This document shows positions 9,648 to 18,830 of a DNA stretch of 64,000 nt, piece after piece; within the stretch, counting starts at the first letter, position 1, and each line of letters opens with the position of its first letter. The translations under genes were made by a program, and so were the position numbers. Origin of the DNA: Pyrinomonadaceae bacterium (GTDB taxonomy: Bacteria > Acidobacteriota > Blastocatellia > Pyrinomonadales > Pyrinomonadaceae); assembly GCA_019694395.1 (NCBI GenBank), contig JAIBCC010000017.1:57518-121517 (forward strand). Direction: 5' to 3'. Below the pieces are notes generated by a model. The model was given only the letters and a program-made list of their open reading frames with translations, did not search any database and was not told the origin of the DNA.

Positions 9648-9857
9648 ATTAACTATGTTTAAAATTTTAATAAAAGTGCAAAAGAAAAATATAACATTCT
9701 GATTTGGACTAAAACAAAGGCGAAAACTTTATAAATACTTAATTATTTATTAGAATAATGAACAAAGTTTGTTTTTTATTGATTCTAACTATTTAGTTAA
9801 ACAGCTATTTGTGTTATAAAAAAGGATTGATTTTAAAAATTTGTCTATTGAGGTCTT

Positions 9858-12383
9858 ATGAGCAGTATTGAAAAAGAAGAACGGCTACTGGCTTTACCAA
9901 CTGCCGCGAAAAAAATGCAGATCGCAACTCCGCAGGATGTTCCGGCTAACTACTCACCAATTTACGAAGATGACGTTTTTCACGAAGGTCGTTCATTACG
10001 GGAATACTTTTTAGTTATTTACAAGCGATTGCCGATCATTTTGGCAATGACCATTTTAGTTACCGCAGCAGTAGCATTTTATATGTATCAGTTGCCTTCG
10101 ATGTATGAATCAAGTGCAACAATGGTTATTACTCTCCCGAAACCTAAACTGGGATCAGAACGCGAAGTTTATATCAATCTCGGATATGACAATAACTATG
10201 TCAACACTCAGCTCAGATTGCTCAAAACTCCTGAATTGATGAGAGATGTTGTGCTCAAATTAGGTTTGTATAAAGACCCGAATCTGTTCGGGAAAAGCAA
10301 TAAAGGATTCATTGATTCGCTTCGTTCGATCTTTAGCCGAAATAAATCAAATGAAAATAAAGAGGCTTCCTTACCTGTTCTGGCTGAAAATACAGATAAC
10401 ACTAATGTTGCAGATATTAATACTTTAACTCCTGAAGAAAAAGCCCGCGTAGAGTTATATACTTCCATTCTGCTTAGCGGCTTAAACATTGAACAGGTGC
10501 AAAATACTGATTTGGTTAATATTAGACTTTCCAGCCAAAATCCTGACTTAATTCCAAAAGTTGCTAATGCTTTAGCTCAGGTTCACATTGAAAAAGACGG
10601 TGAAAATGCAACTAAAGGTGCTGTAAATACATTTAAAGACATAAGTAAATCAATAGATGAACTGAAAACAAGTATTGCTCAAAAAGAACAACAGCGGTTG
10701 GACGAAATGGCGCGTAATAATCTTCCTGTTACCGGAGATAAAGCGGCTGACTTCAATGCTGAAAGATTACAAAAGCTAAGCGGACAATATCTGGAGGCAG
10801 AAGACAAGCGGAGACAACTTCAGGCTGAATACGAAGCTACGGTTAATGCAATCAATAAAGGACAGGCTTTTACCGGCTCCAGTGATAAAACTGAATACAC
10901 AACAATCGCGCGCGGAAATGTCCTTAAAATGAAAAGTGACTTAGCTAACAAATTAGACGGAATTGACAAAAAAATCAGCGAAGCTGAAAGCAAATTAGAA
11001 GATCTTAAAGTTAGATACACGGAAGAATATAAAGATGTAATTGCAACTAAAGCAGTAATCGAAAAACTCAAAAAGGATAGAAAAGCTGCTGAAACTGAGG
11101 ACAACAAGAAAATTGACGCAGAAGAGAAAAAAGTTGTTAAAGAAGCTAAAGACGAGCGTTTGACAAATTTATCTTCCAGATTAGCGGCAGCTAAACGTGC
11201 AGAAGGCGAATTGAAATCTGCTTACTTTTCACAAATTGGTATCTCACAGAATCAAGGTCGCGATGCAGTTAAACTTACAACTTTGACCAATGCTATTGAA
11301 ACCGAAAGAACTTTGCTCAATACATACGTTCAAAAACAAAAAGAGATGGAATTAACTATCAGCAGCAGCCGTCCTGATAATATTTCTGTTTCAAGCACTG
11401 CCTCCCCTCCTATGTTAATCGGACCGCAACGGAACCGTAATATTTTTATTGCGTTTTTGCTGACTTTCGGAATTGGAATTGGTTTAGCTTTCCTGCTTGA
11501 TTATCTGGATGACTCGGTTAAAACATCTGATGACATCGGTAAACATTTGGGATTACCAACCCTGGCATTAATTCCGCATCAAAGTATTTTGGAAAAGAAA
11601 AAGAAAAAAGCTCTTCCGAATGCAATTCAAAATCCATCTTCAACTGCATTAATTACGCTTGAAGACAGTCGTTCAGCGATGGCTGAGGCTTATCGGCACT
11701 TGCGAACCTCTTTGCTGTTCTCGTCTGCCGGAAAACCGCCTCAAACTGTTTTGGTAACATCTTCGCAACCATCCGAAGGTAAAACCACAACAGCAATTAA
11801 TACAGCCATTACGCTGGCTCAAGCCGGTGCAGATGTCGTTATTATTGACTGCGACTTGCGTCGTCCGCGACTGCACAGTCACTTTGGAATGGAAAATACC
11901 TCGGGTTTAACTAATTATCTTTCAGGGGATAAAAACGTTGAAAATTTAATGAGACCATATCCGACATTTCCAAAATTGAGAGTAATTACCAGCGGTCCGA
12001 TTCCGCCAAATCCGGCAGAACTTTTGAGTTCGGCAGAAATGAAAGAATTATTGCGGGATTTGAAAGGCAAGTTTAATCACATCGTAGTTGACTCGCCGCC
12101 GGCAATTTCGTTTGCAGACGCGGCTATCCTTTCAACTGTGGTTGACGGCGTGATTCTAGTAGCAATGTCCGGTAAGAGTTCCATTCAACTTATCAAGCGT
12201 TTCAAACAACGGCTTAACTCTATTGGAACCAGAATTTACGGTGTAGTTCTGAATGGTATCAGACCTGATTCGCTCGAATATGGCTACTACGGTTATGGTT
12301 ATGGCTACAACTATGGTTACGGCTATGACTATGACGAAGAAGAGTCAACTCCGAGAATGGAAGATGTAGAAAATAATAAATAA
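9858..12383 (+). CDS. Wzc-type polysaccharide co-polymerase / tyrosine autokinase
   Basis: An 841-residue inner-membrane protein controlling chain length and export of a polysaccharide. A Wzz domain begins after TM1 (about 53-73) and a long coiled-coil periplasmic section (about 260-480) follows. TM2 is near residues 530-550. The cytoplasmic BY-kinase has Walker A (SEGKTTTAINTA), Walker A' (VVIIDCDLRRPR) and a Walker B (IVVDSPP). The tail holds ten Tyr within about 20 residues (repeating GYGY), the usual autophosphorylation cluster. GAGG lies 7 nt before the ATG. No wza, wzx or wzy is adjacent, but rmlB and rmlD lie opposite, suggesting a rhamnose-containing polymer. Confidence 0.93.
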   Translation: MSSIEKEERLLALPTAAKKMQIATPQDVPANYSPIYEDDVFHEGRSLREYFLVIYKRLPIILAMTILVTAAVAFYMYQLPSMYESSATMVITLPKPKLGSEREVYINLGYDNNYVNTQLRLLKTPELMRDVVLKLGLYKDPNLFGKSNKGFIDSLRSIFSRNKSNENKEASLPVLAENTDNTNVADINTLTPEEKARVELYTSILLSGLNIEQVQNTDLVNIRLSSQNPDLIPKVANALAQVHIEKDGENATKGAVNTFKDISKSIDELKTSIAQKEQQRLDEMARNNLPVTGDKAADFNAERLQKLSGQYLEAEDKRRQLQAEYEATVNAINKGQAFTGSSDKTEYTTIARGNVLKMKSDLANKLDGIDKKISEAESKLEDLKVRYTEEYKDVIATKAVIEKLKKDRKAAETEDNKKIDAEEKKVVKEAKDERLTNLSSRLAAAKRAEGELKSAYFSQIGISQNQGRDAVKLTTLTNAIETERTLLNTYVQKQKEMELTISSSRPDNISVSSTASPPMLIGPQRNRNIFIAFLLTFGIGIGLAFLLDYLDDSVKTSDDIGKHLGLPTLALIPHQSILEKKKKKALPNAIQNPSSTALITLEDSRSAMAEAYRHLRTSLLFSSAGKPPQTVLVTSSQPSEGKTTTAINTAITLAQAGADVVIIDCDLRRPRLHSHFGMENTSGLTNYLSGDKNVENLMRPYPTFPKLRVITSGPIPPNPAELLSSAEMKELLRDLKGKFNHIVVDSPPAISFADAAILSTVVDGVILVAMSGKSSIQLIKRFKQRLNSIGTRIYGVVLNGIRPDSLEYGYYGYGYGYNYGYGYDYDEEESTPRMEDVENNK

Positions 12384-12400
12384 AAAGGCATATTGCCAAT

Positions 12401-13240
12401 TTACTGTAAAAATTCTTCAAGGGCTTTTTCCCAGGACTGCAAGGGAGAAAGCCCGAATTTTTCGCTGAAAAGACATCTCAGGCGCGAATCTCGCGGGCGC
12501 GGTGCAGGGCGCGAAAGCGAATCCATCGCAACGCCTTCAACCAATTTTTTATCCAATCCTTTTAATTCACAGACCTTTTCGGCAAATCCGGCAAAAGTTG
12601 TTCCTTCACCATCATTAGTGACGTGATAAATTGCAGGCAGATCAAGCTCGGCTAATTCTCGCAGACGTTTCGCCAAATCTTTCGCAAAAGTCGGCGTGCC
12701 GAATGAATCGGAAATCGCTTTGATTGATTTTCCTTCGGCTAAAAATTTGTGCATCACGCTCAAAAAGTTTGTGCCGCCTTCGCCGAAAATCCAGCCGGAA
12801 CGAACAATGATTGAGCGGGCATAATTGAGTCGGGCTTGGTTTTCACCTAAAAGTTTTGTGTGTGCGTAAACTCCTTGCGGTTTCGGTTGATCCCGTTGAG
12901 TGTAAAAATCGCCTTTTGTGCCGTCAAAAACATAATCGGTTGAGATCGTGACAAAAGCGGAATTTATCTTTTTTGAAGCCTTAGCCAAATTTCCTACGCC
13001 TGCATCATTTGTCATAGCGCAAACTATTTGATTTGTTTCCGCCCCGTCAACATTTGTGTAAGCCGCGCAATTCAAAACTGCATCAAACTTTTCCTGTTCA
13101 AAAAGACTAAAAACGTCTTCCCTATCAGAAATATCAAGTTCCTGACGAGTTTTGGTGACAACCTCATCCCCGATTGATTGACAATAAGCAATCGCGGCTT
13201 TCGCCACCATTCCGTTTGCACCTGTGATTAGGACTTTCAT
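12401..13240 (-). CDS. rmlD: dTDP-4-dehydrorhamnose reductase
   Basis: The last enzyme of dTDP-L-rhamnose synthesis, 279 residues, cytoplasmic, NAD(P)H-dependent. An N-terminal Rossmann motif (LITGANGMVAKA), the catalytic Y-x3-K (YAHTKLLGE), and FDAVLNCAAYTNVDGAE are all typical of RmlD. It is downstream of rmlB on the same strand, separated by a palindromic repeat. rmlA and rmlC are not in the window. It converges with the Wzc gene with only 17 nt between them. Confidence 0.92.
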   Translation of the reverse strand: MKVLITGANGMVAKAAIAYCQSIGDEVVTKTRQELDISDREDVFSLFEQEKFDAVLNCAAYTNVDGAETNQIVCAMTNDAGVGNLAKASKKINSAFVTISTDYVFDGTKGDFYTQRDQPKPQGVYAHTKLLGENQARLNYARSIIVRSGWIFGEGGTNFLSVMHKFLAEGKSIKAISDSFGTPTFAKDLAKRLRELAELDLPAIYHVTNDGEGTTFAGFAEKVCELKGLDKKLVEGVAMDSLSRPAPRPRDSRLRCLFSEKFGLSPLQSWEKALEEFLQ

Positions 13241-13334
13241 AGTTTGGGAAGTTTGGGAGGTTTAGGAAGTTTGGGAAGCTTGGAAGAAATAACTTGCTTC
13301 CTCAACTTCCTTCACTTTCTAAACTTCCTAAACT
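13241..13334. repeat. Palindrome of degenerate AAGTTTGGG units between rmlB and rmlD
   Basis: Left arm (13241-13286) consists of repeats of about 10 nt resembling AGTTTGGGA. The right arm (13297-13334) is its complement (CTTCCTAAACT-type units). The right arm runs into rmlB and contains its TAG stop. The same word family occurs at 46066-46149. Confidence 0.85.
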
Positions 13335-14353
13335 GTTCCTACCTCCATTCCGTAATGTTTTTTGTAGTAGTCACGATACGCGCCGTTGCGGATTCGCTCA
13401 ACCCAATCCTGATTTTCCTGATACCAGCGAATTGTTTTGGCTAAGCCTTCTTCCCAAGTTGTTTGGGTTTTCCAGCCGATTTCGTTTTCAACTTTGGTCG
13501 CGTCAATCGCGTAGCGTCTGTCGTGTCCGAGGCGGTCGGTCACATATTTAATAAGGCTGTGCGGTTTGCCCAAAGAATCAAGGATCGAAGTCACGACTTC
13601 CAGATTTTGCCGCTCATTTCTTGCACCGATGTTGTAGGCTTCACCGGATTTTCCTTTTTCATAGACCATCCAGATTGCGCGTGCGTGATCTTCGACATAG
13701 ATCCAATCGCGGACATTTTTGCCGTCGCCGTAAACGGGCAAAGGCTCATCGTTCATTGCATTGGCAATCATCAGCGGAATCAGTTTTTCGGGGAATTGGC
13801 GCGGTCCGTAATTGTTGCCGCAACGGGTAATTACGGCATCAATTCCAAAAGTTTCGCGGGCGGCACGAACAACCAATTCGGCTGATGCTTTTGAGGCGGC
13901 ATAAGGCGAATTGGGTTGAATCGGCGAATCTTCATTAAAAAATGCGGTGTCGTCTTCGGGCAAAGTTCCCATCACTTCATCAGTCGAAACCTGCACAAAA
14001 CGGCGAATATTTTTTGCTCTCGCCGCGTCCAAAAGGACTTGCGTTCCGATGATATTTGTCGTCAAAAATTCGTCTGCCGAATGAATCGAACGGTCAACGT
14101 GTGATTCCGCCGCAAAATTAAAAATCGCATCGCAATCATCCGGCAAAGCGTTCAAAACGGCTTCACGATTGCGGATGTCTCCGTGAATAAATTTGTGACG
14201 ATTTTCATCCAAACCAACTAAATTATCCAAATTTCCGGCGTAAGTAAGTGCATCAAAATCAATAATTTCAACGTCCGAAGTTTCATCCAAAACGAGCCTG
14301 ATAAATGCAGAGCCGATAAATCCTGCTCCGCCTGTGACAAATATTTTTTTCAT
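13328..14353 (-). CDS. rmlB: dTDP-glucose 4,6-dehydratase
   Basis: A 341-residue NAD+-dependent SDR enzyme converting dTDP-glucose to dTDP-4-keto-6-deoxyglucose. Landmarks are FVTGGAGFIGSAF at the N-terminus, NFAAESHVDRSI, the TDE triad region (VQVSTDEVMG) and Y-x3-K (YAASKASAE). NYGPRQFPEKLIPL and RDWIYVEDHARAI are also characteristic. It is the first gene of the rmlB-rmlD unit. Its stop codon and last bases fall inside a palindromic repeat, so the extreme C-terminus (GMEVGTV) is partly shaped by that element. Confidence 0.95.
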   Translation of the reverse strand: MKKIFVTGGAGFIGSAFIRLVLDETSDVEIIDFDALTYAGNLDNLVGLDENRHKFIHGDIRNREAVLNALPDDCDAIFNFAAESHVDRSIHSADEFLTTNIIGTQVLLDAARAKNIRRFVQVSTDEVMGTLPEDDTAFFNEDSPIQPNSPYAASKASAELVVRAARETFGIDAVITRCGNNYGPRQFPEKLIPLMIANAMNDEPLPVYGDGKNVRDWIYVEDHARAIWMVYEKGKSGEAYNIGARNERQNLEVVTSILDSLGKPHSLIKYVTDRLGHDRRYAIDATKVENEIGWKTQTTWEEGLAKTIRWYQENQDWVERIRNGAYRDYYKKHYGMEVGTV

Positions 14354-14483
14354 AGTTGCTAAAGTGAACTTAATTTTCTAACCCTAAAGTTAGCAATAAC
14401 TTTTAATGATAGCAAGATGCGGAATTAGTTTACAAAGTCCCAAAAATCGAAGTCTGTAATAATCAAAAAAAAATTTTACCCAC

Positions 14484-14515
14484 TTGCCAGTTTCTCGAAA
14501 ATTTTCTCGCGTAAA
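14484..14515 (+). promoter_or_regulatory. Putative ECF-sigma promoter, copy 1
   Basis: TTGCCA and CGTAAA lie 26 nt apart (first base to first base), with a conserved AT-rich middle ending TTCTCG. The same layout occurs at 18794-18825 and 19337-19368, all on the plus strand just upstream of genes beside the ECF sigma factor. It ends 17 nt before the ATG of the Cys-rich exported protein. Confidence 0.6.
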
Positions 14516-14532
14516 TCAATGGGAATCTAAAT

Positions 14533-15078
14533 ATGAAAGCAAATTCGAGAACAAATGACATTATTGTCCAAAATATTGGTGATGAAGTTTTGATTTATGA
14601 CCTTAAAATCAACAAGGCTTTAAGCCTAAATGAAACGGCAGCCAAAGTCTGGGAATGTCTTGATGGTCAGCGAACTATTGAGGAAATAGCACAAACAACA
14701 AATATCCCATTAGATTTGGTTTTGTTATCTATTGATGAGCTCCAAAGAAATAATTTATTGCAGGAAAAAATTGAAACAGGTTTGGCAAGCGATAGAGTGT
14801 CGCGCCGAAAAATGATGATGCGCTTTGCTTCAGCGGCGGTTGCTTTACCAATTATTATTGGGATTGCTGCACCGACTGCTATTTCAGCCCAAAGTTGTTT
14901 TGCTGCAACTACTATGAATACCGTTGGATTCGGCGGGGCTTGTGCAAGCGGTTTTTGTCCTTCTGTTTGCGGTTCGTTTGATTCAAGATGTTGTTCAAAT
15001 ATGAATAATTACGCCGGAACTTGCACCGATGATGGCGGAGGCTTAGGGGTCGCAGTTTGTGACTGCGTTTGTGCGTAA
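14533..15078 (+). CDS. PqqD-like domain fused to twin-Arg/TM segment and Cys-rich tail
   Basis: A 181-residue protein with three parts. Residues 1-85 resemble the PqqD/RiPP recognition fold (IGDEVLIYDLKINKALSLNETAAKVWECLDG). Residues 90-120 form a Tat-like or signal-anchor segment (SRRKMMMRFAS, hydrophobic stretch, AISAQ). The last 60 residues carry ten Cys (122, 137, 142, 146, 153, 154, 164, 176, 178, 180) in a Gly-rich context. PqqD-type domains normally bind precursor peptides for radical-SAM maturases, so a self-carrying exported modified peptide is possible; no maturase gene is next door. The upstream motif suggests control by the neighbouring ECF sigma factor. Function unknown. Confidence 0.8.
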   Translation: MKANSRTNDIIVQNIGDEVLIYDLKINKALSLNETAAKVWECLDGQRTIEEIAQTTNIPLDLVLLSIDELQRNNLLQEKIETGLASDRVSRRKMMMRFASAAVALPIIIGIAAPTAISAQSCFAATTMNTVGFGGACASGFCPSVCGSFDSRCCSNMNNYAGTCTDDGGGLGVAVCDCVCA

Positions 15079-15080
15079 AA

Positions 15081-18000
15081 TTAGTTTTCCCGGAGCGCAA
15101 ATTCAATCGCTTCGTCAAAACTAAGCATTTGCCCTTCGGCGAAAAATGCTTGATAGCGTTCTTCGCCAAGGGCTTTTTTGGTTGATTCGATTGCTCTTTG
15201 GAGCGAAGGCATATCAGTCGGAGTTTTGGCAAAACCAAGCGTTTTTCTGAGTTCGGTGCTTGCTCCGAGGATTTTGGCGGCGCGTTCAAACTCATTTAAT
15301 TTGGCTGAAATACTGGCTAAACCATCGAGCGAAGTAACCGCCACACGCCGATTTTTTAACTGCAAACAAACTTTGATACATTCTTTTTGAAATTTGAAAG
15401 CATCGTCAAAATTTCCAAGCTCATCATTAACGTAGCCCAGATTATTCAAAACAACCGCTGTTGCCGGATTGATTTCTGTTTTCTGCAAAACCTCGTATGA
15501 ACGGCGATAAAATTTCAAAGCGGATTGGTTATCGTTTTGAATCCGATAAACTTCGCCCAATAAATTCAATGGGTTAGCCGTTTTTTGTTCGTCTTCGGTC
15601 AGAACCGCCATTTGAAGAGATTCTTCGAGAAGAGTTTGCGCCTGTGCGTAATTTTTATCGTAAATTTCCGCGATTGCCAGTCCATCGAGCGCAAACGAAA
15701 TAATTTCGTAATTCTGCAAACTTTTACCAATTTCCCAAGCCTCATTAAAGAATTGGCGTGACTCCAAAAATTTTCCCTGCATTCGCAGAATCGTTCCGCA
15801 ATTTTTCAAAAGTTCCGCCCGGTTTTTGTTCGGATCATTTTCTGATAAAGCCAGAGTTTGCTCCAAATAATTCAAACCTTCGGCGTAGTAATTTCGCAAG
15901 ATCCAAAACTGGCTGAGCGATTTAGCAAGCGACATCGCTTTTTCAAAATCATTTTCCAAAGCAAAATCCAAGGCAAGCCGCAAATTATTATGTTCATCTT
16001 CTAAAATATCAACGCTGATTGCCGCCTTCGTCCCGCGTAAATTAACGCAATGTTCCTCGGCTAAACTAAGAAAATAAAGCAAATGCCGTGAGCGAATAAA
16101 TTTTTCTTCGGATTCAGCTGCAAGCCGTTCCAAACCGAATTCCTTGATCGTCATCAGCATATAAAAACGCGGTTCGCCGTTAGTCTGCTCGCGTTTTTGC
16201 ACTAAACTTTTATCAACTAACGAAGAAATTCCTTCAAAAACATCTTCGGAATCACAAACGGCTTCGGCAGATTCAAAAGTAAAACCGCCGACGAAAACCG
16301 AAAGGGATCGAAAAAGTTTCTTTTCCGCCTCGTCCAAAAGCTCGTAACTCCACGCAATCGCATCGCGCATCGTTTGCTGTTTTTCGGGCAAATCTTTTGC
16401 GCCGCCCGTCAAAATTTTGAGCGAAAGTTTTTTAGCTAAAAGCTGTGGAGTGAATAATTTAATTCGAGCCGCCGCGAGTTCCAAAGCCAACGGCAAACCG
16501 TCGAGTCTTTGACAAACTTCTATAACTGCTTCGGTATTTTCGGGCGTTAATTTGAAATCCGATTTGACCGCCCGCGCCGATTGTAAGAAAAGTTTGACGG
16601 CAGAAAATTCGCTGTTTTTTTCGTTTACTTTGTCGGGCAAATCCAGCGTCGGAACAAAAAATTCGTGTTCGCCGCGCAAACGCAGAACGGCTCGGCTAGT
16701 TACTAAAATCTTGAGATCGGTTGATGCGCCTAAAAGTTCTGAAACTAAAGAGCTCGCTGATAAAATCTGCTCAAAATTATCTAAAATCAAAAGCATTTTT
16801 TTGTCGCGCAAATTTTCTTTCAGGCGTTCAGTCAAACTCAGATTTCCGGCTTCTTTGACGTTCAAAGTTTGTGCAACCGCCGAAGCAACGTGTTCAGGAT
16901 TGGTAATCGTGGCTAAACGAACAAAATAAACACCGTCCGTGAATTTGTCCAAAAGTTCGCTTGCTACCTGCAAAGCAAGTCTCGTTTTTCCTGTTCCGCC
17001 CGCTCCGGTCAAAGTTACAAGTCTCACATTTTCATCAGTTAGCAATTCTTTAACTGACAAAATCTCCTTGCTGCGTCCGACAAAAACAGTTGGCAAAGCA
17101 GTCAAATTATTTGGAGCAAAATGCAGCGAAGTGGTGGCAACGGTCGGTAAATTTGAAGTATCAATCCGGCTGGTTTCTTCTGACTGCAAACCTTTTGATT
17201 GAAGCGAGAGTAAATCATTCAAAAAGTCTTTGGCGGATTGATAACGATGGTCTTTGCTCTTTTCCAGAGCCTTTTGGATAATTTGATTAAATCCTTGCAG
17301 TTCAACATTTGGCGTTTTTGATTTGAGAATTGCCGCCAAAATGCTCATCGGAGTTTCCGCATCAAAAGGCGTTTTTCCGGTCAGCATTTCAAAAAGGACA
17401 GCACCCAAACTCCAAAGGTCGGTGCGATGGTCAAATTCCAATCCCGAAGCCTGTTCGGGCGACATATAATTTACCGTTCCGAGAATCAATCCGGCGGTGG
17501 TAGTAAATTTGTCAAGCGATACGTTTTGCGTTAATTTTGCCAGACCGAAATCCAGAATCTTGACATAACCGTCTGAGCGAATCATCAGATTTTCGGGTTT
17601 GATGTCACGATGGACGATTCCTGCTTCGTGCGCGGCGGCAAGCCCGCGAGCAACCTGGATTACCACATCAAGTTTTTTCTCCAACGGCAAATCGTTTTTG
17701 ACCAAATGAGTTCTTAAAGTTTCGCCGACGATAAATTCCGAGACAATAAAAGGACGATTTTTGTGTTCCCCAAAATCGTGGACGGTCAAAATATTCGGAT
17801 GATTCAAGCCGGAAGTTGCCCGTGCTTCCTGTTGAAAACGCTCGACTTGCCCGATCTGCGAAACGTAATGCGAAGCCAATAATTTGATCGCTACATTCCG
17901 CTCTAATCGAACGTCACGCGCCAAATAAACTTCGCCCATTCCACCGATTCCAATCAGACGAACAATTTCATAATTGCCGATCTTTCGCCCGACCAGAATT

Positions 18001-18209
18001 TCTTTTTCATTTTCGGCAATGATTTCAAAGGCGTTTTTTTCTAACGAATCGGCTTGGCTGAAAGATACAAGCAAGGATTTTACTTCGTCAAATAGTTCTT
18101 CATCTTCACCGCAGGCATTTTTGAGGAAATTTGGACGTTCCAATGGCTCAAGTTCTAACGCAACCTTAAAAATTCCGCTGATCTTTTTCCATCTGTCGGA
18201 TTCTGTCAT
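15081..18209 (-). CDS. Ser/Thr protein kinase - NTPase - TPR signalling protein
   Basis: A 1042-residue regulator. After about 70 residues comes a Hanks-type kinase (about 75-335) with intact catalytic loop (HRDIKPEN, near residue 200) and DFG (KILDFGLAKL). A P-loop NTPase of the AfsR/LuxR-like STAND type follows (LTGAGGTGKTRLALQVASE, Walker A near 398; LILDNFEQIL; LVTSRAVLRLRGE). The C-terminal about 350 residues are tetratricopeptide-like repeats. No membrane segment is evident, so it is probably cytoplasmic. Its ATG overlaps the sigma factor stop (ATGA), so the two are made together. The pairing suggests a kinase that gates ECF sigma activity in place of an anti-sigma factor. Confidence 0.92.
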   Translation of the reverse strand: MTESDRWKKISGIFKVALELEPLERPNFLKNACGEDEELFDEVKSLLVSFSQADSLEKNAFEIIAENEKEILVGRKIGNYEIVRLIGIGGMGEVYLARDVRLERNVAIKLLASHYVSQIGQVERFQQEARATSGLNHPNILTVHDFGEHKNRPFIVSEFIVGETLRTHLVKNDLPLEKKLDVVIQVARGLAAAHEAGIVHRDIKPENLMIRSDGYVKILDFGLAKLTQNVSLDKFTTTAGLILGTVNYMSPEQASGLEFDHRTDLWSLGAVLFEMLTGKTPFDAETPMSILAAILKSKTPNVELQGFNQIIQKALEKSKDHRYQSAKDFLNDLLSLQSKGLQSEETSRIDTSNLPTVATTSLHFAPNNLTALPTVFVGRSKEILSVKELLTDENVRLVTLTGAGGTGKTRLALQVASELLDKFTDGVYFVRLATITNPEHVASAVAQTLNVKEAGNLSLTERLKENLRDKKMLLILDNFEQILSASSLVSELLGASTDLKILVTSRAVLRLRGEHEFFVPTLDLPDKVNEKNSEFSAVKLFLQSARAVKSDFKLTPENTEAVIEVCQRLDGLPLALELAAARIKLFTPQLLAKKLSLKILTGGAKDLPEKQQTMRDAIAWSYELLDEAEKKLFRSLSVFVGGFTFESAEAVCDSEDVFEGISSLVDKSLVQKREQTNGEPRFYMLMTIKEFGLERLAAESEEKFIRSRHLLYFLSLAEEHCVNLRGTKAAISVDILEDEHNNLRLALDFALENDFEKAMSLAKSLSQFWILRNYYAEGLNYLEQTLALSENDPNKNRAELLKNCGTILRMQGKFLESRQFFNEAWEIGKSLQNYEIISFALDGLAIAEIYDKNYAQAQTLLEESLQMAVLTEDEQKTANPLNLLGEVYRIQNDNQSALKFYRRSYEVLQKTEINPATAVVLNNLGYVNDELGNFDDAFKFQKECIKVCLQLKNRRVAVTSLDGLASISAKLNEFERAAKILGASTELRKTLGFAKTPTDMPSLQRAIESTKKALGEERYQAFFAEGQMLSFDEAIEFALREN

Positions 18210-18775
18210 AAATTAGTGAGTTCCCGTTTGAGCCACGCCTTTGCTAAATTCCAATCGCGCATCACCGTATCAACCGAAACCTTTAAAATATCAGCAGTTT
18301 CCTGCACACTCAACCCACCGAAAAAACGAAGTTCAACCACCCGACTGCGCCGTTCGTCAATTTTGGCTAAACTTTTCAGAGCTTCATCAAGCGCAACCAA
18401 ATCAATATGTTCTTCCTGCGAAATGAATTTGGCGTGACTGAGCGAAACGTGAATCGCGCCGCCGCCGCGTTTTTGATAAAGATTGCTGCGGGCATAATCA
18501 ACCAAAATCCGCCGCATCATCGTCGAAGCAATCGCAAAAAAATGCGAACGATTTTGCCAATCCGTCTGTCGTTGGTCAACCAAACGCAAATATGCCTCGT
18601 TGACCAACGCTGTCGTCTGCAAATCGTGTCCGGGATTTTCTTTCCGCATATAATTGTGAGCAATGCGGCGCAATTCCTCGTAAACAATCGGAGTCAACTG
18701 TTCCAGCGCGACTTCATCGCCTTCGTTCCATTTGGTTAAAAGTTGAGTTAGATTTGTGTTTGGGAAGTTATGCAC
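18206..18775 (-). CDS. ECF sigma factor (Sig-70_X6-like)
   Basis: A 189-residue extracytoplasmic-function sigma factor. Region 2 is around LTPIVYEELRRIAHNYMRKE and ALVNEAYLRLVDQRQTDWQNRS. Region 4 ends with the HTH LSVQETADILKVSVDTVMRDW. The 'NRSHFFAIASTMMRRILVDYAR' region is characteristic of the acidobacterial/planctomycete X6 group. It is translationally coupled to the kinase. A divergent candidate target promoter lies directly upstream of its start, suggesting local control of the gene at 18831. Confidence 0.93.
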   Translation of the reverse strand: MHNFPNTNLTQLLTKWNEGDEVALEQLTPIVYEELRRIAHNYMRKENPGHDLQTTALVNEAYLRLVDQRQTDWQNRSHFFAIASTMMRRILVDYARSNLYQKRGGGAIHVSLSHAKFISQEEHIDLVALDEALKSLAKIDERRSRVVELRFFGGLSVQETADILKVSVDTVMRDWNLAKAWLKRELTNL

Positions 18776-18793
18776 GAAATTATTTTACTTTGC

Positions 18794-18825
18794 TTCCGAA
18801 TTTTCTCAAAATATTCTCGCGTAAA
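18794..18825 (+). promoter_or_regulatory. Putative ECF-sigma promoter, copy 2
   Basis: TTCCGA then CGTAAA at the same 26-nt register as the copies at 14484 and 19337, with TTTTCTCAAAATATTCTCG between. It sits in the divergent spacer of the sigma factor gene and ends 5 nt before the next ATG, so the transcript would be nearly leaderless if the motif is the -10 element. Confidence 0.6.
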
Positions 18826-18830
18826 GATTT

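Noticed and set aside
12401..14353. rmlB/rmlD as supply for EF-P arginine rhamnosylation
   Set aside because: The EF-P here has Asn, not Arg, at the tip, and no earP is in the window. A surface polysaccharide role beside Wzc is more likely.
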